64,000 bases of DNA from Longimicrobium terrae (GCF_014202995.1 NZ_JACHIA010000003.1:248001-312000); one strand, 5' to 3'. Counted from the stretch's first letter, positions 32,488 through 41,250 are shown. The notes: generated from the sequence alone by a model not told the origin. Numbers and translations: made by a program.

Positions 32488-33525
32488 GTGGATGGGAACG
32501 TCGAAACGCTGGTGATCGTGGGTTCGGGGCCGGCGGCGTGGACCGCCGCCATCTACGCGGCGCGCGCCAACCTGAATCCGCTGGTGATCGAGGGCGAGCC
32601 CTCCCGCGACATGATTCCGGGCGGCCAGCTGATGTACACCGGCGACGTGGAGAACTTTCCCGGCTTTCCCGAGGGGATCAGCGGGCAGGAACTCCCCGGC
32701 CGCATGAAGGAGCAGGCCGAGCGCTTCGGCACGCGGCTGCTGGGCGAGAACGTGGCCTCGGTGGACTTCGCGAGCTACCCGTTCGTCCTCACCCCCACGT
32801 ACAGCGAGCCGGTGCGCGCGCGCGCCGTCATCATCGCCACGGGTGCCCGGGCCAACTGGCTGGGACTGCCCAACGAGCTGCACCTGTCCATGACCGGCGG
32901 CGGCGTGAGCGCCTGCGCCGTGTGCGACGGCGCCCTTCCCGCCTTTCGCGGCAAGCGGCTGGCGGTGGTGGGCGGCGGCGACACGGCCATGGAAGAAGCC
33001 GGCTACCTGACCAAGTACGCCGGCGAGGTGGTCCTCATCCACCGCCGCGACAGCTTCCGCGCCAGCAAGATCATGGCGGAGCGCACCCTGGCGAATCCCA
33101 AGATCCGCGTGGAGTGGAACACGCAGGTCGTGGAAGTCATCGGCGAGGACTTCGTCACCGCGCTGCGGCTGGAGGACACGGTCACCGGCGAGCAGCGCGA
33201 GATGGAGGTGGGCGGGCTGTTCGTGGCGATCGGGCACACGCCCAACACCGCGTTCCTGCAGGGGCACATCGACCTGACGGAGCACGGATACGTGCAGTGC
33301 CCGGTACCCTGGCGCACGGTCACCAGCGTGCCCGGCGTGTTTGCCGCCGGCGACGTGATGGACGACTACTACCGCCAGGCGATCACCGCCTCCGGCACCG
33401 GCTGCATGGCCGCGCTGGAGGCGGAGCGGTGGCTGGCCCACCACGAGCACATCGGCCAGACGCCGGTCATGGAGACGGGCGAGTCGTCCGTCGCCCAGGG
33501 CGAGGAACTGGTTCACGGCGATTGA
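32488..33525 (+). CDS. trxB: Thioredoxin-disulfide reductase
   Basis: TrxB transfers electrons from NADPH through FAD to thioredoxin. The 345-residue protein has the FAD motif GSGPAAWTAAIYAARA, the redox pair CAVC (in VSACAVCDGALP) and the NADPH motif GGGDTAMEEAGYL, then GVFAAGDVMD. The start is GTG at 32488, with AAGGAGC nine bases upstream. A strong terminator follows. Confidence 0.96.
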   Translation: MDGNVETLVIVGSGPAAWTAAIYAARANLNPLVIEGEPSRDMIPGGQLMYTGDVENFPGFPEGISGQELPGRMKEQAERFGTRLLGENVASVDFASYPFVLTPTYSEPVRARAVIIATGARANWLGLPNELHLSMTGGGVSACAVCDGALPAFRGKRLAVVGGGDTAMEEAGYLTKYAGEVVLIHRRDSFRASKIMAERTLANPKIRVEWNTQVVEVIGEDFVTALRLEDTVTGEQREMEVGGLFVAIGHTPNTAFLQGHIDLTEHGYVQCPVPWRTVTSVPGVFAAGDVMDDYYRQAITASGTGCMAALEAERWLAHHEHIGQTPVMETGESSVAQGEELVHGD

Positions 33526-33552
33526 TCGACCGCTGTCGATCGATGCATGAAG

Positions 33553-33590
33553 GCGGGGCCGCGAGCGCGAAGCTCGCGGCCCCGCTTTTG
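33553..33590 (+). terminator. trxB terminator
   Basis: GCGGGGCCGCGAGC / GCTCGCGGCCCCGC arms, GCGAA loop, then TTTTG. Confidence 0.92.
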
Positions 33591-33634
33591 TTTATGAACG
33601 TTTCGGGCCGTGTCTGTCCGGAACAGAAAGCGGA

Positions 33635-33662
33635 TTGACGTAGTATCACAAGATGGTACTAT
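33635..33662 (+). promoter_or_regulatory. Promoter and operator of the hicAB pair (copy 2)
   Basis: TTGACG and TACTAT are 16 bases apart. The inverted repeat TAGTATC...GGTACTA (33641-33661) covers the spacer and -10. The ATG lies six bases after the -10, so the mRNA is probably leaderless. Confidence 0.72.
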
Positions 33663-33668
33663 GCCGGG

Positions 33669-33923
33669 ATGAACTCCAAACAGCGTCGGACACTAACGGC
33701 GATCTTCGAGGAACCAGCCCGAGCGGATGTCGTCTGGACCGACATCGAGTCGCTCTTCGCGACCTGCGGAGGTGTGGTGAGCAACCGAAAAGGCTCACGC
33801 GTCAACGTCATCCTCAACGGAGTGGTCGCGAGCTTTCACCGGCCGCATCCCGAGAAGGAGACGGACAAGGGCGCGCTCCGGTCAGTGAAGCGCTTTCTAC
33901 TTACGGCGGGGATCGAACCATGA
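33669..33923 (+). CDS. hicA: HicA-family toxin (copy 2)
   Basis: The 84-residue protein has the HicA layout: an N-terminal helix (SKQRRTLTAIFEEPAR), the WTDIESLFATCGG helix, then SNRKGSRVNVILNG and FHRPHPEKE carrying the catalytic histidine region. It would degrade mRNA. Gene order is toxin first, unlike copy 1. ATGA overlap links it to the antitoxin. Local base composition is somewhat lower in GC. Confidence 0.85.
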   Translation: MNSKQRRTLTAIFEEPARADVVWTDIESLFATCGGVVSNRKGSRVNVILNGVVASFHRPHPEKETDKGALRSVKRFLLTAGIEP

Positions 33924-34258
33924 TGAATTACAGGGGATACGTCGCCAAGGTTGAATTCGACGCCGAAGCACGCCTGCTGCATGGTGAGATCGCCGACATC
34001 GCGGATGTGGTGACCTTCCAAGCCTCATCCGTTGCCGGGTTGGAGAAGGAGTTCCATGCTGCGGTCGACGACTACATCGCCTTCTGTACAGAGAACGGCA
34101 TGGAGCCTCAGAAACCGTATTCAGGGCGCCTGCTTCTTCGGATGGATCCGGATTTGCACCGGGATGCCGCTCGCTCCGCGCGCGCAGCGGACGAGAGCCT
34201 GAACACGTTCGTGACCCGCGCGATCAGGAATTCCATACAGGAAAGCCACCCTTCGTGA
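33920..34258 (+). CDS. hicB: HicB-family antitoxin with C-terminal DNA-binding helix pair
   Basis: This is a 112-residue HicB antitoxin. The N-terminal part (YRGYVAKVEFDAEARLLHGEI) is the partial RNase-H-like fold. The C-terminal part (SGRLLLRMDPDLHRDAARSA then LNTFVTRAIRNSI) is a ribbon-helix-helix, so it can bind the palindrome at 33641-33661 and repress its own operon. It starts within the hicA stop. Confidence 0.88.
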   Translation: MMNYRGYVAKVEFDAEARLLHGEIADIADVVTFQASSVAGLEKEFHAAVDDYIAFCTENGMEPQKPYSGRLLLRMDPDLHRDAARSARAADESLNTFVTRAIRNSIQESHPS

Positions 34259-34281
34259 GGGAAGCTGAGGACCAAAACGAA

Positions 34282-34313
34282 GAGGGCGGCACCCGGTGAT
34301 GGGTGCCGCCCTC
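34282..34313. terminator. Bidirectional terminator between hicB and PBP1A gene
   Basis: GAGGGCGGCACCC and GGGTGCCGCCCTC arms around GGTGAT, between convergent genes. On the minus strand a TTCGTTTT tail follows. Confidence 0.88.
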
Positions 34314-34320
34314 GCCGCGT

Positions 34321-36525
34321 TCAGGGACGCAGGTCGCGCGGATACGGGTCCACCGGATCGGGCTTGGGCGGGGGCGGCTGCTTGCTGCCGCCGCCCAGCC
34401 ATCCGCCCAATCCGCGGATGGTGCGGCCGATGAAGCCGCCCAGGTCGTCCGGATGCAGCGGGCACTGCTCCGTGGGCTCGCTGCCGGCCAGGTAGTACTC
34501 CATCGCGATGTCTTCGCCCGGGCAGGTGGGCGTGGCCAGCTTGCCGCTCACCCGGTCGATGCGGGCCGTCACCAGCCCCGTGGGCGCGGTCCACGGCGCG
34601 GGGGCGGCGTGGCTCTGGTAGTACTGCGCCATCACCTTGCCCCACACCGGCGCCGCCAGCCCGCCGCCCGACGCGTTGGTCAGAATGCGCTGCGGCCGGT
34701 CAAAGCCCAGCCACACGCCCGCCACCATGTCCGGCGTGGCGCCCACGAACCACACGTCCGCCGCCTCGTTGGTCGTCCCCGTCTTGCCCGCCGCGGCGAT
34801 GGTGTACGGCAGCCCGCCCGTGGTCCGCACGCCGCTGCCGGTGCCGCGGTTCACCACGTCCTGCATCAGCGAGTTGGTCATGAAGGCCACCGCGGGCGAC
34901 AGCACGTAGCGCCGGGACCGCTTGGCCTCCCACACCACGCGGCCGTTCGCGTCCTCGATGCGCCGGATCAACTGCGGCTTGACCGCCGCGCCGCCGTTGG
35001 CGAACGGCGCGTACGAGGCCACCAGTTCAATGGGGATCACCGACGCGGCGCCCAGGAAGGTGGAGGGAAACGGCTTCACCTCCGTCGTAATCCCCATCTC
35101 GTGCGCAGCGGCCACCACGCGCGACGCGCCCACCCGCTCGCCCAGGACTACGGCGGCGCGGTTGGATGACGTGCGCAGCGCGCCGCGCATGTCCAGCGTG
35201 ACCGAATCCGCCGTGTGGTCCGCGGGATAGTAGCCGCCCTGCCCGCCCGCCGCCGCGCCCGGCCCGATCAGCGGCTCGGTGATGGGAATGCCCTGCGCGA
35301 TGGCGGCGGAGTACACGATGGGCTTGAAGGCGCTCCCCGCCTGCCGCCTCGCCTGCGTCACCCGGTCGAACTGGCTGATGGCGTAGTCGCGCCCGCCGAC
35401 CAGCGCGCGCACCTCGCCCGTTTCCGGGTTGAGGGCCACGAACAGACCCTGCAGGCAGCGCTCCGGGTTCTTGACGGTGGTCCCGCCGCACGAGGTGCCG
35501 CGGAACCGGCCGTGAACGCCGCGCTCCACCGCGCGGATCTGCTCGCGCAGCGCGACCTCGGCGTTGCGCTGCAGGGCCGGGTCCAGCGCCGTGTACACGC
35601 GGTAGCCGGACTGGTCGGCGTCGTTGCCGAAGCGGTCGCGCAGTTCCTTGCGGATGGCGGCGATGAAGTACGGCGCCGTCCCCTTGGCTTCCGGCGGCGG
35701 GGCCAGCCCCAGCGGCTGCTCCTTTGCCTCCTCCGCCTCCGCGGCGGTGATGACGCCGGCCTCGGCCATCAGCCCCAGCACCACGTTGCGCCGGCTAATG
35801 ACGGCGGACGGGTTGCGGCGCGGATCGTAGAACGACGGGTTGCGGGGGATAGCGGCCAGCATGGCGGCCTGCGCGTCCGTCAGGCGCGCGGCGGACTTGC
35901 CGAAGTAGCCCTGCGACGCCGCCTCCACGCCATACAATCCGCCGCTCAGGTAGATCTGATTCAGGTACATCTCCAGGATCTGGTCCTTGGAGAATTCCTG
36001 CTCGATCTGCCGGGCGAGGACGATTTCCCACATCTTGCGCTTGAGCGTCTTCTGGCGCTTCAGGTGCTGCGGAAAGACGTTTCGCGCCAGCTGCATGGTC
36101 ACCGTGCTGAAGCCCTGCGACCAGCGCAGCGTCTTTACGTTGCGGGCCAGCGCGCCGAACAGGCGGCGGTAGTCCACGCCCTTGTGGCGGTAGAAGCGCT
36201 TGTCTTCCACGGCCAGAAAGGCGCCGGAGACGTTGGCGGGAATGCGGTCGATGGGAACGACGATGCGCCGCTCCGATCCCAGGTTGGCGATCAGCTTTCC
36301 GCCGCCGTCGTACACGCGGGTGGACTGGGGCGGCGTGTAGTCGCGCAGCGCCACGGGCGAGGGGCAGCCGGCGCCGGAGCAGCGGGGCCACAGCCACGCC
36401 AGCACGCCCGCGCCGGCGAGGACGGCCACGGCCAGCAGCACCAGCGCCAGGCGGACGATGGTCCCCAGCGGCGAGCGGCCGGCGCTCTTCTTCGAGCGCG
36501 GGCGGGCGGGTTTGCGAGCAGCCAT
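34321..36525 (-). CDS. Bifunctional penicillin-binding protein 1A
   Basis: This class A PBP (734 aa) polymerises and cross-links peptidoglycan. It has a basic cytoplasmic tail and one transmembrane segment near residues 25-45. A GT51 glycosyltransferase domain follows (EDKRFYRHKGVD and QGFSTVTMQLARN), then a transpeptidase domain with SxxK in AGSAFKP, SxN in SSNRAAV and KTGTT. ATG at 36525 is used; a TTG two codons upstream is possible. The C-terminal tail is proline-rich. It ends facing the hicAB pair. Confidence 0.96.
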   Translation of the reverse strand: MAARKPARPRSKKSAGRSPLGTIVRLALVLLAVAVLAGAGVLAWLWPRCSGAGCPSPVALRDYTPPQSTRVYDGGGKLIANLGSERRIVVPIDRIPANVSGAFLAVEDKRFYRHKGVDYRRLFGALARNVKTLRWSQGFSTVTMQLARNVFPQHLKRQKTLKRKMWEIVLARQIEQEFSKDQILEMYLNQIYLSGGLYGVEAASQGYFGKSAARLTDAQAAMLAAIPRNPSFYDPRRNPSAVISRRNVVLGLMAEAGVITAAEAEEAKEQPLGLAPPPEAKGTAPYFIAAIRKELRDRFGNDADQSGYRVYTALDPALQRNAEVALREQIRAVERGVHGRFRGTSCGGTTVKNPERCLQGLFVALNPETGEVRALVGGRDYAISQFDRVTQARRQAGSAFKPIVYSAAIAQGIPITEPLIGPGAAAGGQGGYYPADHTADSVTLDMRGALRTSSNRAAVVLGERVGASRVVAAAHEMGITTEVKPFPSTFLGAASVIPIELVASYAPFANGGAAVKPQLIRRIEDANGRVVWEAKRSRRYVLSPAVAFMTNSLMQDVVNRGTGSGVRTTGGLPYTIAAAGKTGTTNEAADVWFVGATPDMVAGVWLGFDRPQRILTNASGGGLAAPVWGKVMAQYYQSHAAPAPWTAPTGLVTARIDRVSGKLATPTCPGEDIAMEYYLAGSEPTEQCPLHPDDLGGFIGRTIRGLGGWLGGGSKQPPPPKPDPVDPYPRDLRP

Positions 36526-36650
36526 CTTCAATGGGGAAAACGGGATGCGAAACCGCCGGAGGGGCGTTCGCAGAACAAGTCAGTACCGGCCCGCGGCGGG
36601 CCGTGTTCCGGATTCGCGGGTCCGCGTCGACGCCGCGGCCCCACTGCCAC

Positions 36651-37373
36651 TCAGGTGCGGAGCAGCCTGCCGCCGTCGACGACGAGCGTTTCACCGGTGA
36701 CGAAATCGGCTTCCAGAAGATACAACACCGCGCGTACCACGTCTGCGGGCGAGCCGTTGCGCTGCAGCGGCGCCGTGCGGGCGAGGCGGTCCACTTCCTC
36801 CTGGCTCATGTCGTCCGGCGGGAGCACGGCGCCGGGCGCGATGGCGTTCACGCGCACCTCCGGCGCCAGGCTGCGCGCCGCGACTTTCGTCATCTGGACG
36901 ACGCCCGCCTTGCTGATCGAGTGCGCCGCGTAGCTGGCCCACGGCTGCAATCCCGCCAGGTCCGCCATGTTGATGACGGCGCCCTTCCGTTCGCGCAGCG
37001 TGTGCGCGAGGTGGCGGATAAGGAAGAACGGCGCGCGCAGGTTTACGCCCATCGTCTGCTCCCAGAGCGCCTCGTCCGTCTCCTCCAGCTTCTCCGCCGG
37101 GAAGACGGAGGCGCTGTTGATGAGGACGTCGATGCCGCCGAACGCCGCGGCGGCCTCGTCCGCCAGCCGCTTCACCTCGTCCGTGCGCGACAGGTCCGCG
37201 CCGATGATCCGCGCTTCCCCGCCCTTTGCGGTAATCGCGTCACGCAGTTCCTCGGCTGGGCCGGAGGACGAGTTGTAATGGATGACGACGCGGTAGCCGG
37301 CACCCGCCAGCGCTTCCGTAATCGCGCGCCCGATGCGCACGGCGCCGCCAGTCACTAATGCAGTTCGGGACAT
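36651..37373 (-). CDS. Pteridine-reductase-like SDR with His in place of the catalytic Tyr
   Basis: This 240-residue SDR resembles PTR1/FolM-type pteridine reductases: TGGAVRIGRAI for NADPH binding, DVLINSASVFP, and INMADLAG, where the Asp matches the PTR1 catalytic Asp. At the YxxxK site the sequence reads HSISK, so His replaces the usual Tyr while Lys is kept. It could still reduce pterins using Asp/His, or be altered in activity. The gene is followed by PBP1A on the same strand after 125 bases. Confidence 0.82.
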   Translation of the reverse strand: MSRTALVTGGAVRIGRAITEALAGAGYRVVIHYNSSSGPAEELRDAITAKGGEARIIGADLSRTDEVKRLADEAAAAFGGIDVLINSASVFPAEKLEETDEALWEQTMGVNLRAPFFLIRHLAHTLRERKGAVINMADLAGLQPWASYAAHSISKAGVVQMTKVAARSLAPEVRVNAIAPGAVLPPDDMSQEEVDRLARTAPLQRNGSPADVVRAVLYLLEADFVTGETLVVDGGRLLRT

Positions 37374-38239
37374 CGGTTCTCGATGACAATAATGTAAGAT
37401 TCGGTGTTTTCACCGATCGCGATCCGTAGCGGCCCCGGCCCGCGGCGGCTTTGGTGCGCCCCGTCTGTCATCCTGAGCGAAGCGCCGCACCGCCTGTTCG
37501 GCGCGTCGAACCATGGCGCGTAGTCGAAGGATCTCGCCACGGCAGATTCGGAGCGCGCGGCAGGCGGGAAGCGGTTCAGACTCGAACCCCGGTGCTCAAG
37601 GCCGGCGATGTGGCAAGATCCTTCGACTCGCTGCATGGAACAGTGCATCCGGAAAGCGCGGCTTGGCCGCTCGCTCAGGATGACAACTGGGGGGGCACCG
37701 CCGTCCGCCGTCGCCGTCGCCGTCGCCGTCCGCCGTCCGCCGTCCGCCGTCCGCCGTCCGCCGTCCGCCGTCCGCCGTCCGCCGCCTGCCGCCTGGCACG
37801 CGCCGTAGGCGTCATCCTGAGGGAGCGTGCGCCGTGCTCTCCGCCGCGCCAGACCGTGCGCGACCGAAGGATCTACTATCCGCCGAGCCAACGTCGCGTG
37901 ACGCACACCCGTTCTCGAAGGCGCAGTAGATCCTCCGTCGGCGCCAAGAGTCGGCAAGACGAAGAGACCGGCCGGCGCCGTCGTTGGCAGGGCTTTGTAC
38001 TGTAACTTACGGTACATCAAGAGGCTGCGGAGGGGGCGCGCCATGTTCTCGCCGAGCCAATTACGTGTCACCTTCTCAGGGTGATGCCGGTCGGCGTTCC
38101 GAGAGCCGGGCGTATGTTAGACGACTCTCCGCGTTTGATCGACTCGTACGAGTGCCCGCGAAGCGTGTTTCAGTCCGGAAAAAGCTCCACCGGCCGATCA
38201 GGACAGGTGGAGCTTTCACCGTTGCGCCAAACCGCACGA
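37374..38239. repeat. Repeat-dense gap: ATCCTTC/CTCAGGATGAC modules and a heptamer array
   Basis: This 866-base gap carries at least four pieces of a paired module, GTCATCCTGAG at one end and GAAGGATCT at the other, in both orientations. They lie at about 37467-37533, 37616-37684 inverted, 37811-37874 and 37928-37942. Between them (37698-37793) are CGCCGT hexamers and then seven perfect CGCCGTC heptamers at 37731-37779. Bases 37990-38239 hold no gene that I recognise. Confidence 0.78.
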
Positions 38240-38434
38240 TCAGCCGGCCAGATCGGGGCCGTCGGCGCGATCGCGGCGGTTCTTCTGGTCCGCGGAGAAC
38301 ACGCGGAAACCGCCGCTCCCGTCATCCTCCCAGAACAACTCGGCACCCGGCGTGAGCCCCAGCCGGCGCGACACCTCCACCGGGATCACTGTCAACCATC
38401 CCGCCGATTCGACCTGCACTCTGCTGCTGAGCAT
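38240..38434 (-). CDS. AbrB/MazE-type small DNA-binding protein
   Basis: The 64-residue protein has the swapped-hairpin AbrB fold pattern: VQVESAGWLTVIPVEVSRR then LGLTPGAELFWEDDG. Such proteins are transcription regulators or antitoxins. No toxin gene is found on either side, so it is an orphan. The ATG at 38434 has CTGGAGG upstream. It lies 26 bases after the ferredoxin reductase gene on the same strand and may be co-transcribed with it. Confidence 0.78.
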   Translation of the reverse strand: MLSSRVQVESAGWLTVIPVEVSRRLGLTPGAELFWEDDGSGGFRVFSADQKNRRDRADGPDLAG

Positions 38435-38460
38435 AGCGGCCTCCAGTGTAAAGCGCCTGA

Positions 38461-39564
38461 TTACTCCTCGCCCTCGTCCTGCTTGAACTGCTTCAGGTTC
38501 GTGGAGTGGCCGGGGCTTACGCGCGCCTTGGGGTTGATGTGGTGCACGGCGTTGTTCACCGCCACCGCCGCCTCGCCGTACCCCGTGGCGATCAGCTCCA
38601 GCTTGCCGGGATAGTGCACCACGTCGCCCGCCGCGTACACGCCGGAGATGTTGGTTTCCATCAGCTGGCTGACCTTGATGGTGTTGCGCTCCAGCGCCAG
38701 GCCCCACTGCCCGATCGGCCCCAGGTCGGGCTTGAACCCCAGCAGCGCCACCACCGCGTCCACCTGCAGGTCCTCTTCTTCGCTGGTGTCGTTGTTGAAG
38801 ATCGTCACCCGCGAAATGCACCCGTTGTCCCCGTGGATGCCGCGCGTTTCGTACGGCGTCTTGATGGACACCTCACCCTTTTCCGCCGCCTGCCGCATCT
38901 CCAGCACGCTGCTGCGGTGCGCGCGGAACTCGTCGCGGCGGTGGATGACCGTGACTTCCTTCGCGATGCCACGCAGCCCCAGCACCCAGTCTACCGCCGA
39001 GTCGCCGCCGCCCACGATCAGCACGCGCTTGCCGCGGAAGTCTTCCGGCTGGCGGACGTGGGTGTGCGCGCCGCCGGTCTCGTTGTGGTGCTCCGACCAG
39101 CCCGGGCACTCCAGCACGCGCGGATTCAGCGCGCCCTTGCCGGCGGTGATGATGACGGTCCGGGTCAGAAACTCGCCCTTGCGCGTCACCAGGCGGATGT
39201 GGCCGTCCTCGGGAATCAGCTGCTGCACCTCGGCCTCCAGCACGACCTCGGGGCCGAACTGCGTGCCCTGCTCGATCATGTTCTTGGCCAGGTCCTTGGC
39301 CAGGATCTTGGGCAGGCCGCCGACGTCGAAGATGTACTTTTCGGGATACAGCGCCATCAGCTGGCCGCCCAGTTGCGGCAGCGCGTCGACGATGCGGCAG
39401 CTTACGCCGCGCAGGCCGGCGTAGAAGGCGGCGAACAGCCCGGTGGGGCCCGCGCCGATGATGGTGATGTCCTTGATGGCGTCGTCGCTCACGCGCGGCT
39501 CCGGAATGCGTACGTTGATTCGGCCCGCGGCGCGGCGCCGGCCCGAAGGTGCGGGCGCGTTCAT
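38461..39564 (-). CDS. Ferredoxin--NADP(+) reductase, thioredoxin-reductase-like type
   Basis: This FAD enzyme (367 aa) matches the YumC/FNR2 class: IIGAGPTGLFAAFYAGLRG for FAD, LPQLGGQLMALYPEKYIFD, GGGDSAVDWVLGL for NADPH and GVYAAGDVVHYPGK. The redox CxxC of thioredoxin reductases is absent, which is the class hallmark. It would pass electrons between NADPH and ferredoxin or flavodoxin. The first 25 residues are not conserved, so the start could be later than 39564. A C-terminal extension rich in Lys/Asp/Glu is present. Confidence 0.92.
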   Translation of the reverse strand: MNAPAPSGRRRAAGRINVRIPEPRVSDDAIKDITIIGAGPTGLFAAFYAGLRGVSCRIVDALPQLGGQLMALYPEKYIFDVGGLPKILAKDLAKNMIEQGTQFGPEVVLEAEVQQLIPEDGHIRLVTRKGEFLTRTVIITAGKGALNPRVLECPGWSEHHNETGGAHTHVRQPEDFRGKRVLIVGGGDSAVDWVLGLRGIAKEVTVIHRRDEFRAHRSSVLEMRQAAEKGEVSIKTPYETRGIHGDNGCISRVTIFNNDTSEEEDLQVDAVVALLGFKPDLGPIGQWGLALERNTIKVSQLMETNISGVYAAGDVVHYPGKLELIATGYGEAAVAVNNAVHHINPKARVSPGHSTNLKQFKQDEGEE

Positions 39565-39599
39565 ATACCCGGAGCCCGGCGCGGACGCAAGCGGGGGAG

Positions 39600-39680
39600 G
39601 GAGTGCGTGAGTGCTGGGTGCGGGGTGCGTTAGTGCGACGACAGCGCGAAAGTACGAAGGTGCGAGAGTACAAAAGTGGA
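39600..39680. repeat. GTGCGTGAGTGC / GAAAGTACGAAGG low-complexity tract
   Basis: An imperfect run of units like AGTGCGTG, AGTACGAA and AGTGCGAC. Similar tracts are at 9857-9912 and 31967-32029. Confidence 0.72.
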
Positions 39681-39824
39681 GGAGAAGAAAAGAAGTGACC
39701 AGTGCTCAGGGCCAAGTACTCGGCACGGACAGCAGGTCGTCGATCCTCACTTCACGACCGAAGCCCCGGCAAGCTCCCGGCTGCCGTTCCGCGCCAACCT
39801 GAGCCCCGCTCCCGCCTCATCTTC

Positions 39825-39871
39825 CCCCTATTCCCTATTCCCTATTCCCTATTCCCTATTCCCTGTCTCCT
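39825..39871. repeat. CCCTATT heptamer tandem array
   Basis: Five perfect tandem CCCTATT units and a partial one. The minus-strand AI-2E gene ends inside it, so the array encodes its last residues and stop codon. A degenerate relative lies at 17207-17240. Confidence 0.85.
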
Positions 39872-40919
39872 CCGGCGCGTGCGGCGTCGGCACGGCGGAA
39901 CTCGTGACGGGCTGCTGCGGGGCGAGGTCGGCGCCCGGCTCGCCGAACGCCAGGTCGCGGATGAGCACCGTCAGCGGGACAGCCAGGATCGCGCCCGTGG
40001 GGCCCAGCACCCACGCCCAGAAGATCACGGAAAGAAAGCTCAGCAGCGCGCTGATCTGCATCTGCCGCCCCACGAACCGCGGCCCGATCACGTTGTCGAG
40101 CACGTTGTTGATCAGCTGATATCCCACGAACACGATCAGCGCGTCGCGCCATCCCCCGCCCACCAGCGCCAGCAGCGTCGGAGGGATCAGCGACAGGGTG
40201 AAGCCGATGTTGGGCACGAAGCTCAGCACGAACGACAGCACCGCCCAGAGCAGCGCGTAGTCCACGCCCAGGATCATCAGCAGCGCGTAGTTCAGCACGG
40301 CGGCGATCAGGCCCAGCACGGCGCGCACGGCCATGTAGCCGCGGATCGTCTTGGAAAAAGCCAGGAACTGCGCGGCGGCCGGGCTGTGATCACGCGCGCC
40401 GGTCCGCGCCCGCCGCTCCAACTGCCACATCCCGCCCAGCATGAAGGCAAAGATGAAAAAGGTGAGCACCAGGCTGCTGAGCCCGCCCGCCACCCCGGTG
40501 GACGCGTTCAGCAGCGTGCGCGCGACTTCCGGCCCCTTCACCGCCCGCTCCAGGTACGCGCCCGCGTCGATGCCGTACTCGGCCGCCATGCCCGACAGCG
40601 AGGCGAGCACGCCTTCCAGCTCCGTGCGGTACCGCGGAAACTCCACCGCGATCTGCCGCAGCGACACGCCCACGAACGCCACCAGCAGCACTCCCGAAAC
40701 GACGACCGCCAGCACCACCAGCGTCACCGCCAGCCCGCCCGCGAGGCCCCACCTCCGCAGCTTTCGGGTGATGGGCTGAAACAGCAGCGCCAGAAAGCCC
40801 GCCATCAGCATGGGATTCAAAATGCCCGACGCGGAACGCATTCCCGAGATGAGAATGACGACCGCCGCCGCCCCGATCAGAATCGGCAGAGGATTGCGGC
40901 GGAGTTGGCTGAGTTCCAT
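39849..40919 (-). CDS. AI-2E family transporter (TqsA/YdiK-like)
   Basis: This 356-residue polytopic membrane protein has about eight hydrophobic helices. Family features are NPLPILIGAAAVVILISG at the N terminus, VLSFVLSFVPNIGFTLSLIPP and NNVLDNVIGPRFVGRQM. Members include quorum-signal exporters, Na+/H+ antiporters and uncharacterised proteins, so the substrate is open. ATG at 40919 starts the conserved part; the frame upstream passes through repeats. The final residues TGNRE and the stop arise from a heptamer repeat. Confidence 0.92.
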   Translation of the reverse strand: MELSQLRRNPLPILIGAAAVVILISGMRSASGILNPMLMAGFLALLFQPITRKLRRWGLAGGLAVTLVVLAVVVSGVLLVAFVGVSLRQIAVEFPRYRTELEGVLASLSGMAAEYGIDAGAYLERAVKGPEVARTLLNASTGVAGGLSSLVLTFFIFAFMLGGMWQLERRARTGARDHSPAAAQFLAFSKTIRGYMAVRAVLGLIAAVLNYALLMILGVDYALLWAVLSFVLSFVPNIGFTLSLIPPTLLALVGGGWRDALIVFVGYQLINNVLDNVIGPRFVGRQMQISALLSFLSVIFWAWVLGPTGAILAVPLTVLIRDLAFGEPGADLAPQQPVTSSAVPTPHAPEETGNRE

Positions 40920-41080
40920 GGATGCGGGCGCGGGGCGAGGGGCGGCGATGGCGGATCTGGCCCGCAAGATGAGCGCGGGCAGGCGGGCGCGTCCAGAGCG
41001 GGCGCGGAGCGGACCGCCAGAGCGGGGCGAGCGGACCAGATCGGTGCGTCCCGGATCAAACGCGCCCGCCGGCCGCCCTG

Positions 41081-41250
41081 AGCGGATGAATCCGCCGCTC
41101 GAACATCGCAAAGCCCCGACTCGCGGCCGCTGTCGCGCCCACGATCGGGGCTTCAACTGCATCGTGGGATGCGGACGACAGTGGGGTGTGCTCCCTCTCC
41201 CACATCCGTTCGTGGGAGAGGGTCGTCGTGCGCAGCACGCGGGGTGAGGG
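41081..41250. repeat. Inverted copies of repeat families A and C
   Basis: At 41081-41166 is the reverse complement of family A (AAGCCCCGACTCGCGG, then CGATCGGGGCTTC). At 41182-41250 is the reverse complement of family C (CCCTCTCCCACATCCG hairpin), near identical to 9965-10033. The two families lie side by side here as they do at 9.9-10.5 kb. Confidence 0.83.

Noticed and set aside
37731-37779. CRISPR-like array
   Set aside because: The unit is only seven bases with no spacers and no cas gene nearby; it is a simple tandem repeat.
38240-38434. Toxin partner for the AbrB-type protein
   Set aside because: No PIN, MazF or other toxin-like frame was found within 900 bases on either side, only repeats and the ferredoxin reductase gene.
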